From positions 1 to 6,448 of the forward strand of contig SFOB01000162.1 of NCBI GenBank assembly GCA_004554075.1: a DNA stretch of 6,448 bases. Reading direction: 5' to 3'. A program made the translations under genes and the position numbers. The DNA comes from Treponema sp. Its GTDB lineage: Bacteria; Spirochaetota; Spirochaetia; Treponematales; Treponemataceae. This document shows positions 1-4,568 of the stretch, piece after piece. Numbering within the stretch: the first letter of the stretch is position 1; every line of letters starts with the position of its first letter. The notes under the pieces are model-generated. The model did not search any database and had not been told where the DNA came from. It saw nothing but the letters and a program-made list of their open reading frames with translations.

Positions 1-79
1 CTTTTCGTTTGGTAAACAATCGAGGATATACCTCGAAAGTTTTTTCAAACTTCATATATGAAATTGTATAAAATTTCAT
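1..79 (-). CDS. 5' end of an unidentified minus-strand gene, cut by the window edge
   Basis: Only the first 26 codons are inside the window, beginning MKFYTISYMKFEKTF, with no stop before the edge. The start is set by a near-perfect Shine-Dalgarno, AAGGAGG on the minus strand at 88-94, 8 bases before the ATG at 77-79. The visible N-terminus is mixed basic and aromatic, with no signal peptide or recognisable motif, so I assign no function. No clear promoter lies directly upstream. The gene sits immediately downstream, on the minus strand, of the large structured region at 115-955. If that region is transcribed leftward it would form this gene's leader. The existence of a gene here is well supported by the ribosome binding site; its identity is unknown. 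Confidence 0.6.
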   Translation of the reverse strand, partial: MKFYTISYMKFEKTFEVYPRLFTKRK

Positions 80-114
80 TTTTGTTTCCTCCTTTTTTTA
101 TTTTGCCTTCTTTA

Positions 115-955
115 GTCAGTCTTTGACTGTGCAGCACCACTACGCGCAAGTAGAAGGCCTGGTGCCTCACTTTCTGCTTCCCTATGTCCTCTCACCCTTG
201 CTCTTTCTGAGTGAGCCCCCACTTTGATGGAAGCAGCCGCGACAGGTTGCGGGATTTTGTTGCCATACGGCGAACTGTACCCTCTTTGGAAGTGGGGTAC
301 ACGCAGTTTTCTCTGCGCCTGGGCCTCCCCGCCCAGATATTTTTATGGGATATCGAGTTTGACACCCTCGACTGGCGGATCGTATTTTTACTTGTTTGTC
401 TTCAAGGACGGTTTTATTCTGGTCGTCGCCAGTTGTTTTTTGTGTAGCTCAGTGGGAACCTGTCCCCCACCGGGCCTCAAGCCGAAAAGATGCACTTGAT
501 TAGCTCACACTAATCAAGCCTGAGCTTTTCGCTTGGACTGATGAATTTTTCGTTGGTTAGACTACTTACCTTGTTAAGGCGCCTTCAACTGGCTTGCCAC
601 TTATCAACACCAGTGGTCGGTGTCTGCTTCCCTAAAAAGGAAACAGCAGAAAAGTTCCTTTGCTTGGTTGGTAGAATCGGAATTTCTACCACCCCCTCGA
701 GACCAATCGAAGGGGGCAAAAGGAACTATTTGCCGTTTTTTACGAACGGCGGAGGGCTCCGACCCTCCTCTCCTCTTCTGACAAAAGCCAAAAGAGAATG
801 AATAGCTTTTTAGAATTGCAAGTAAACTTGCTTTCCCAAGAAAGCAAAATTCGACATTTGCTTTGCAAATAATAACAGCGACAAGTCGCTTTATTATAAA
901 ACGCACTAAATGTCGAATTTACACTTTTTGGAAAATAAATGCTTTCTAAAAAGCC
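115..955. ncRNA. Large structured RNA candidate, or very long structured leader, strand undecided
   Basis: About 840 bases have no ORF with a convincing ribosome binding site but are dense in perfect or near-perfect inverted repeats, many nested. Examples are 117-121/125-129, 134-139/160-165, 174-181/229-236 enclosing 191-195/211-215, 277-282/295-300, 302-306/313-317, 319-324/331-336, 336-340/350-354, 353-357/367-371, 372-377/427-432, 478-489/525-535 enclosing the 9-bp hairpin 495-503/510-518, 653-663/716-727 enclosing 670-676/684-690 and 692-700/707-716, 732-737/745-750, 751-756/763-768 and 847-859/908-920. The TTGGT at 664-668 could pair with loop ACCAA at 702-706, a possible pseudoknot. 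The middle of the region is visibly richer in GC than the flanking genes. Large ornate RNAs such as GOLLD and ROOL are known from phages and are in this size range. I cannot assign this to either from memory. Terminators and promoters do not settle the strand. Confidence 0.55.
805..954. repeat. 150-bp nested inverted-repeat block at the right end of the structured region
   Basis: The outer arms GCTTTTTAGAA (805-815) and TTCTAAAAAGC (944-954) are perfect 11-base complements. Inside them sit GCAAGT/ACTTGC (818-823/826-831), GCTTTC/GAAAGC (830-835/840-845), and a perfect 13-base pair AAATTCGACATTT/AAATGTCGAATTT (847-859/908-920). The last encloses ATTTGC/GCAAAT (856-861/865-870) and AGCGA/TCGCT around 878-891, extended by ATAATAA/TTATTAT. 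It may be a terminal domain of the structured RNA. It could instead be a MITE-like or cruciform element, but I see no convincing target-site duplication beyond three bases (AAT) near each end. Confidence 0.5.
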
Positions 956-980
956 AATTCAGGACAAAAATATTCATAAA

Positions 981-1013
981 CCCATTTTCCCACCCCCACC
1001 TCCCCATTTCCCC
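981..1013 (-). other. G-quadruplex-capable tract on the minus strand
   Basis: The plus strand carries C-runs at 981-983, 989-991, 993-997, 1002-1005 and 1010-1013. The minus strand therefore has five runs of three or more G separated by loops of one to five bases, which satisfies the usual G-quadruplex pattern. It lies just beyond the second terminator of the leftward operon and just before the structured region. Whether it acts in RNA, as a replication or transcription block, or not at all cannot be told from sequence. Confidence 0.55.
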
Positions 1014-1015
1014 AT

Positions 1016-1044
1016 AAAAAAAGCGCCGACATCCATGTCAGCGC
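1016..1044 (-). terminator. Second intrinsic terminator of the leftward operon
   Basis: On the minus strand GCGCTGACAT and ATGTCGGCGC (plus-strand 1035-1044 and 1023-1032) form a GC-rich stem with one G-U wobble. In practice the loop is likely the central ATGGAT. The stem is followed directly by seven U (1016-1022). This is a textbook Rho-independent terminator lying just beyond the first one. Confidence 0.85.
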
Positions 1045-1048
1045 CCGT

Positions 1049-1080
1049 AAAAAAAAGAAGAGCCAGGCACTCCTCTTCTT
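1049..1080 (-). terminator. First intrinsic terminator of the leftward operon
   Basis: On the minus strand AAGAAGAG (1073-1080) pairs with CTCTTCTT (1055-1062) around a 10-base loop and runs into a tract of eight U (1049-1056). It begins three bases after the stop codon of the coiled-coil gene. The stem is weaker in GC than that of its neighbour, so the two probably act as a tandem pair. Confidence 0.7.
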
Positions 1081-1083
1081 ATA

Positions 1084-1389
1084 TTACCAAATAAAAAAGC
1101 TATCCAAAAAGTCAGCCAACGTAGGCAGCGAGCTCTTTCCATTATAACTCATATGAAAAGAACCGTAATCTTTGACGAACTCTTTCATAAGCTTATTGGC
1201 CTCTATTTCAGCCTCTCGAGCCTTCTTAAAGGCTTCAACGACAGCCTTCGACCTCGCCTCACGTTCGTTCTTAAGCGTCAGCTGTTTCTCTTCTTCGGCT
1301 TTCTTTTTTGCGGCCAAAGCCTCCTCAGCCTTTTCGCACTCTTCTTTCGTGTCGTAAATCTTATTTACCAATTCACTGTAATATTTCAT
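1084..1389 (-). CDS. Small coiled-coil protein of unknown function (101 aa)
   Basis: I do not recognise a named family. The N-terminus (MKYYSELVNKIYDTKEECEKAEEAL) has the look of short phage proteins in which a YY..L..K.YDT segment leads into a helix, but that is only an impression. Residues 14 to about 72 are almost entirely Lys, Glu, Ala and Arg with heptad-like spacing, predicting one long amphipathic helix or coiled coil. The last 25 residues are different: polar, then a hydrophobic end (LADFLDSFFIW) that could be a docking peptide. There is no signal peptide. The start is supported by AAGGAG (minus strand, 1396-1401), 6 bases before the ATG. It is the last gene of the leftward operon, and two terminators follow at once. 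It may be an oligomeric or scaffold-like protein, but no function can be assigned. Confidence 0.8.
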   Translation of the reverse strand: MKYYSELVNKIYDTKEECEKAEEALAAKKKAEEEKQLTLKNEREARSKAVVEAFKKAREAEIEANKLMKEFVKDYGSFHMSYNGKSSLPTLADFLDSFFIW

Positions 1390-1457
1390 ATTGTACTCCT
1401 TCGGACGTTCCTTATCTTCGTCCTTTTTGTATTTCCCATCGTTCTCTGCTGACGGGA

Positions 1458-1871
1458 TTAATTATTTTGAGTGTCTGCCTGGTGAGACACCTTTTGCTGA
1501 TGATACTGAATGAACTCCCTAAAATCGGGAAGCTTTTTTCTTTGAAGTTCTTGCTGGGCTTGTAAGCGCCGTTTCTCGCAAAACTCAGCAGTGTCCTTCG
1601 CTTGTTGTTCGTCTCTAAGCCATCCTCTGATGGCAGCCGTTGTCGTCCAAGTTATTGGCCTGAGGACGTACTCTGGGTAAGTCCCGTTGTGGTCGTCGAA
1701 ATCCCAAACCAACGGAACGGGCTTTTTGTTGATCTTCTTATATCTTCCAGAGAATGGAAACTCGAGGACGCCGTAACGTGCCCAACAAGCCACGAGGTAA
1801 ATCTTTGGCAGCTTGGCGAGTTTGTCTTTGTTTTTCTTCGTATTTTTTAATCTTTTTCTAAGTATTAACAT
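1458..1871 (-). CDS. Unidentified basic protein (137 aa)
   Basis: I do not recognise this protein. It starts with a very basic segment (residues 1-23, rich in Lys and Arg). A compact aromatic-rich core follows at about 24-86, including VACWARYGVLEFPF, VWDFDD and YPEYVLRPITWTTTAAIRGWL. It ends in a charged Gln/Glu/Arg-rich helix (about 87-130) with a polar tail. The core looks like a small folded domain and the ends could bind nucleic acid or a partner. A longer reading from 1895 is possible, but I prefer the ATG at 1869-1871. It has a strong AGGAG (1880-1884) 8 bases upstream, while the earlier ATG has none and would overlap the previous gene. The Shine-Dalgarno overlaps the TAG stop of the upstream gene, so the two are likely translationally coupled. 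No signal peptide or membrane segment is seen. Confidence 0.8.
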   Translation of the reverse strand: MLILRKRLKNTKKNKDKLAKLPKIYLVACWARYGVLEFPFSGRYKKINKKPVPLVWDFDDHNGTYPEYVLRPITWTTTAAIRGWLRDEQQAKDTAEFCEKRRLQAQQELQRKKLPDFREFIQYHQQKVSHQADTQNN

Positions 1872-1882
1872 TTTACTGTCTC

Positions 1883-2314
1883 CTAAAACCACCATTGGTC
1901 GATATTTTCCGCTAAGGATTTGAAGGCTTCTTTGCGTGCCTCGTCAAGCTCTTGTTTAAATTTCCTCACCCTTTCTTCGCGCATATCGTCTATTTGTTTT
2001 TTCGTGAAATTCTCTGGGAAATAATCGCACGGAAGGGAAGGCCAACCTGAGATGAAAACTTGATGATATTTGCTGAAGGCGTCGATCGTCTTCTGGATAG
2101 AATCTTGAATTGATTTCACGCTTTCCAACAAGCAAGACTGCTCGTTTTTGAAAAGTGGATTCTCTGCGGAAAAGAATAGAGAAAAATATTCGAGAGCCGG
2201 TTCGATGGTATCTTGAAGAGTAGTACCGTCGTAGGGGCTTACGTTTTTCGCTGCCAACAAATATTTTTTACGAGCCTTTTTGAGGCGCTTGTTGAACTTG
2301 TATTTACTCAACAT
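1883..2314 (-). CDS. Unidentified mostly helical protein (143 aa)
   Basis: No family is recognised. The first 22 residues are strongly basic (KYKFNKRLKKARKKYLL). A largely helical middle (about 33-86) has mixed hydrophobic and acidic residues. A short Pro/Cys-containing turn (GWPSLPCDYFPENF, about 90-103) follows, then a highly charged helix (about 104-138) ending in a WWF C-terminus. The basic start suggests nucleic-acid or membrane-surface contact, but this is a guess. The start is supported by AGGAG (2324-2328), 9 bases before the ATG. The gene overlaps the end of the zinc-ribbon gene by 11 bases, which indicates one transcript and coupled translation. Cytoplasmic by appearance. Confidence 0.8.
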   Translation of the reverse strand: MLSKYKFNKRLKKARKKYLLAAKNVSPYDGTTLQDTIEPALEYFSLFFSAENPLFKNEQSCLLESVKSIQDSIQKTIDAFSKYHQVFISGWPSLPCDYFPENFTKKQIDDMREERVRKFKQELDEARKEAFKSLAENIDQWWF

Positions 2315-2906
2315 CTATAATATCTCCTCTTTGGTTGAGAGTAAGTTCGCCGCCTTTGGGAAAGTTTATGTCCCCAACAAACGAGATTGCTGTATTTGTA
2401 CATGGATTCGTATGTTGTCCAGATGGGGGCGTCAAACTATCCTTGTTTGTCCATTCAGCGTACAAAGGCTGAGCTCCTGTTCCCACTGTCGTTATCCAAT
2501 CGTTTTCTTTTCTACTACAAAATGGGCAGCAGCATTGATGTGGGGCGAGGATAGCTCCGCATTTTGGACATTCCCAACCTTGTTGAATCCACTTTGGTGC
2601 AGGGATGTTGCAAGCAGTGGGCTTTGGGTTAGTTAGGGTTCCATAATCCACAACTTCAGAATTATTTGTGGTCGTAGAATTCGGGTCAGGTATATGTTCG
2701 TCAGTTTTTTGGATATATCCCGAAGTGGCGCGTCCAATTTGATTTTCAAAAGATATGATGTCGCCGTGTTTGGTGTTGCCTATTTCGCCACAGTTCGGGC
2801 AAGTCCACTCATAACATTTCGGGTTCGATGTTAAAATCTTATATAGGTCTACTTTAACTATTGCACCGCACTTGGGGCATCTTATTGGTTCGGTTTGTTT
2901 GTACAT
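2304..2906 (-). CDS. Double zinc-ribbon protein of unknown function (200 aa)
   Basis: Two treble-clef or zinc-ribbon modules are visible. The first has CPKC (Cys10/Cys13) and CPNC (Cys36/Cys39). The second has CPKC (Cys113/Cys116) and a CCCPFC cluster whose CPFC is Cys127/Cys130. Between them lies a low-complexity Ser/Thr/Asn/Pro linker (about 62-105), and after the second module comes a long polar tail with no obvious fold. The phrase QQGWECPKCG resembles small zinc-ribbon proteins I have seen in gut-phage genomes, usually annotated only as hypothetical. The likely role is protein or nucleic-acid binding through the ribbons; no catalytic motif is seen. The start is set by AGGAG (2916-2920), 9 bases before the ATG. 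It is the first gene of the leftward operon, read from the consensus promoter at 3015-3043. Confidence 0.85.
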   Translation of the reverse strand: MYKQTEPIRCPKCGAIVKVDLYKILTSNPKCYEWTCPNCGEIGNTKHGDIISFENQIGRATSGYIQKTDEHIPDPNSTTTNNSEVVDYGTLTNPKPTACNIPAPKWIQQGWECPKCGAILAPHQCCCPFCSRKENDWITTVGTGAQPLYAEWTNKDSLTPPSGQHTNPCTNTAISFVGDINFPKGGELTLNQRGDIIDVE

Positions 2907-2944
2907 TTTTATTTTCTCCTTTTTTGTTGATTTTTAACCAAACT

Positions 2945-2968
2945 TACGCAAATCACCTGCTTTGCGTA
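2945..2968 (-). promoter_or_regulatory. Hairpin in the 5' leader of the leftward operon
   Basis: TACGCAAA (2945-2952) and TTTGCGTA (2961-2968) are perfect 8-base complements around an 8-base loop. The hairpin lies within the roughly 100-base leader between the leftward start site (near 3008) and the zinc-ribbon ATG. It is not followed by a U-tract, so it is not a terminator. It may stabilise the mRNA or be an operator. Confidence 0.5.
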
Positions 2969-3014
2969 GTGTTTTGTGCAAATAATATTGTACCTAATAT
3001 TCTTACTTTATTAT

Positions 3015-3043
3015 ATTATACCTTATAAAAGAAAAAATGTCAA
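3015..3043 (-). promoter_or_regulatory. Consensus promoter of the leftward operon
   Basis: On the minus strand a perfect TTGACA (3038-3043) is followed by a 17-base spacer and a perfect TATAAT (3015-3020). Transcription should begin near 3008, giving a leader of about 100 bases before the zinc-ribbon gene. Such a full match suggests strong expression by the host housekeeping RNA polymerase, probably early in infection unless repressed. A CAAATAATTGTCA box lies just upstream of the -35. Confidence 0.85.
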
Positions 3044-3119
3044 CTCCTTATGACAATTATTTGTAATTTTCTTTGTGAAAAATTTTTTTTATTTTTTTTG
3101 AAAAAATAGCACTAACCAC

Positions 3120-3148
3120 TTGACTTTTAGTTTTTCTTGGTATATAAT
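3120..3148 (+). promoter_or_regulatory. Distal rightward promoter
   Basis: TTGACT (3120-3125), a 17-base spacer and a perfect TATAAT (3143-3148) make a near-consensus sigma-70/sigma-A promoter with a start near 3155. Its transcript would carry an unusually long leader of about 340 bases, starting in a G-rich tract and containing the (TAA)14 repeat. It points toward the HAD-like, guanylate-kinase and polymerase genes. Confidence 0.8.
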
Positions 3149-3172
3149 ATTGGGTGGGTGGAGGGAGAATGG

Positions 3173-3269
<97 letters not shown>

Positions 3270-3401
3270 AGTTCTTTTTTTCCTCCCACTCTCCCCCGCC
3301 CTACCACCCATTATAATACTTTTTTCAGGAAAAGTCAAATAATTGTGACAGGTTTGAAAAATTATTTTTATTTTTTTTGTGGAGTAAAAATGTCACAATG
3401 G

Positions 3402-3419
3402 GTTGCATTATTATGCAAC
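3402..3419. promoter_or_regulatory. Palindromic operator candidate
   Basis: GTTGCAT, a 4-base spacer TATT, then ATGCAAC form a palindrome with perfect 7-base arms. It covers the -35 and half of the spacer of the proximal rightward promoter, where a bound dimeric repressor would block RNA polymerase. No repressor gene is visible in the window. Confidence 0.55.
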
Positions 3420-3431
3420 TTGTGTTATAAT
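3403..3431 (+). promoter_or_regulatory. Proximal rightward promoter with extended -10
   Basis: TATAAT (3426-3431) is preceded by TG one base upstream (3423-3424), an extended -10. A weak -35 (TTGCAT, 3403-3408) sits at 17-base spacing. The start would be near 3438, giving a short leader of about 57 bases with a small hairpin GATGGA/TCCATC (3448-3453/3461-3466). It drives the HAD-like, guanylate-kinase and polymerase genes, and the palindrome over its -35 suggests it is regulated. Confidence 0.7.
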
Positions 3432-3494
3432 TATATTGTAATAAAGAGATGGACATAGATTCCATCACAAAATACAACTTAAGGAAAATTTATC

Positions 3495-4010
3495 ATGAAC
3501 AAAATAATGCTCGTAATCGAAGTAGATAATCTTCTTTATGATACTGCCGACACAGTAAGACAAATTCTCAATGGAAGACTAGAAAAAGATTATGATTTAA
3601 ACGAATTTTACAGCGATGCCTTTAAGGGAGTGTTGCTGAACACTTATGAAGAGGTTGTTAGAAAAACTATACAAGAAACCAATCAAGATCGTTTGTCTGT
3701 TTTTAGAACAGATAAAGGTGTTGATAAAATGATTGACGTCATAAACAGGTTTATCAAAGAAGAGCCCAAAGACATTGCTTTTGTTTCTTACGCAAGGGCT
3801 TTTGATAAAGAGGACACTTTTTATGCTGATGTCGTTGGCGATTTAATGGCGTGGTCCGAGAAGCCCGTTATTTATGTGGGTACTGATGTAAAGACCTGTC
3901 TGCAAGCACCGGCAGATCTTCGCGTTGTCGTAAAGGTCGATGGAGAGAATAGACGAAACAGAACCTTTGGCGGAGAAGAGAGACTTTATATTGTCAACTC
4001 TTTAGAATGA
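3495..4010 (+). CDS. HAD-like protein, possible 5'(3')-deoxyribonucleotidase relative (171 aa)
   Basis: The N-terminus MLVIEVDNLLYDTADTV resembles motif I of HAD-superfamily hydrolases (hhhhDxDxhL), as in phage and bacterial 5'(3')-deoxyribonucleotidases. A hydrophobic strand ending FVSYAR (about 96-101) sits where motif II is expected, and PVIYVGTD (about 124-131) could be motif IV. The length fits that small nucleotidase group. The odd point is that the usual first Asp, the nucleophile, is Glu9, while Asp11 is kept, so the protein may be inactive as a phosphatase or act differently. AAGGA (3481-3485) lies 9 bases before the ATG and supports the start. The TGA stop abuts the next gene's ATG with no gap. 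A role in nucleotide metabolism is inferred from fold resemblance and the kinase next door. The family call is tentative. Confidence 0.4.
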   Translation: MNKIMLVIEVDNLLYDTADTVRQILNGRLEKDYDLNEFYSDAFKGVLLNTYEEVVRKTIQETNQDRLSVFRTDKGVDKMIDVINRFIKEEPKDIAFVSYARAFDKEDTFYADVVGDLMAWSEKPVIYVGTDVKTCLQAPADLRVVVKVDGENRRNRTFGGEERLYIVNSLE

Positions 4011-4568
4011 ATGAAGAAAGTGTTCTGTGTTGTTGGTAGGACGGGCACCGGGAAAGACAGCCTTGTTGATTTGGTCTGTTCATCTTTGGGGATGAAAAAA
4101 GTAAAGTCATACACGACCAGAGAACGTCGTCCGAGAGAGGGCGATGATTCTCACGTTTTTATTAAACCCGTCGAAATCGACCAGTTTAAGGGGAGAATGG
4201 CGGCTTATACCAAAATCGGAGAAGTCGAATACTTTGCTACGGTTGAGCAGGTTTTAGAGGGAGACTTTTATGTCATTGACCCGAATGGGCTAGATGATTT
4301 TCGGGAGCGCTGGGATTTTGATAAATTCCCGATGAAACCTGTGGTGATTTATGTGACGGTGCCAAAAATGACTCAGATGTCTCGTCTTTTGGGAAGAGGA
4401 GACAGTATCGAGAAAAGTAATAGCCGTATGCTGGCGGAAAACGATCAATTCGGAGAATTCGAGGTTAAACAGCGGATGAACTACACCGTTGTTAATTCAG
4501 ATTTAGAACAAGCTGTCTCGGATTTGAAGAAAATAGTCTTGCAAGAATTGCTAAAAGAGGAGACCTAA
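4011..4568 (+). CDS. Guanylate kinase family nucleoside monophosphate kinase (185 aa)
   Basis: Guanylate kinases transfer phosphate from ATP to GMP or dGMP, supplying (d)GDP for DNA and RNA synthesis in the cytoplasm. The P-loop GRTGTGKDS spans residues 9-17, with Lys15 and an Asp16 where Ser or Thr is usual; GKD loops occur in some phage nucleotide kinases. The GMP-binding signature is clear at 33-44 (SYTTRERRPREG: Ser33, Arg37, Arg40, Glu43). It is followed by a YTKIGEVEYFAT segment (66-77) matching the Y..hG..YG region. RLLGRGD (125-131) fits the lid arginines and NYTVVNSDLEQAV (157-169) the C-terminal strand and helix. Length is slightly below the roughly 200 aa typical of Gmk. There is no Shine-Dalgarno nearby, so translation probably restarts at the TGA/ATG junction with the gene before. 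Dependence on dGMP versus another NMP cannot be judged. Confidence 0.8.
   Translation: MKKVFCVVGRTGTGKDSLVDLVCSSLGMKKVKSYTTRERRPREGDDSHVFIKPVEIDQFKGRMAAYTKIGEVEYFATVEQVLEGDFYVIDPNGLDDFRERWDFDKFPMKPVVIYVTVPKMTQMSRLLGRGDSIEKSNSRMLAENDQFGEFEVKQRMNYTVVNSDLEQAVSDLKKIVLQELLKEET

Noticed and set aside
445..457. TAGCTCAGTGGGA, resembling the D-arm of a tRNA
   Set aside because: No matching GAGC D-stem partner at normal distance, no acceptor stem and no TTCRA-type T-arm. The AGCTCAG is instead complementary to CTGAGCT at 520-526.
211..906. Several ORFs of 78-100 codons on both strands within the structured region
   Set aside because: None has a ribosome binding site at proper spacing, the proteins are compositionally implausible, and they overlap one another across the inverted repeats.
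1386..1439. Minus-strand 17-codon ORF whose TGA overlaps the ATG of the coiled-coil gene (ATGA)
   Set aside because: The overlap is suggestive of a leader peptide, but there is no good Shine-Dalgarno, and the basic peptide may simply be chance in a 68-base gap.
1153..1850. Plus-strand ORFs opposite the small leftward genes
   Set aside because: They are antisense shadows; the minus-strand genes have ribosome binding sites, a promoter and terminators that account for this region.
1872..1895. Eight-codon upstream extension of the 137-aa protein
   Set aside because: The upstream ATG lacks a ribosome binding site, whereas the internal ATG at 1869-1871 has AGGAG at 8 bases.
3312..3317. A further TATAAT on the plus strand downstream of the C-rich arm
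   Set aside because: No -35-like hexamer at 16-18 bases upstream (the sequence there is C-rich) and no extended -10 TG.
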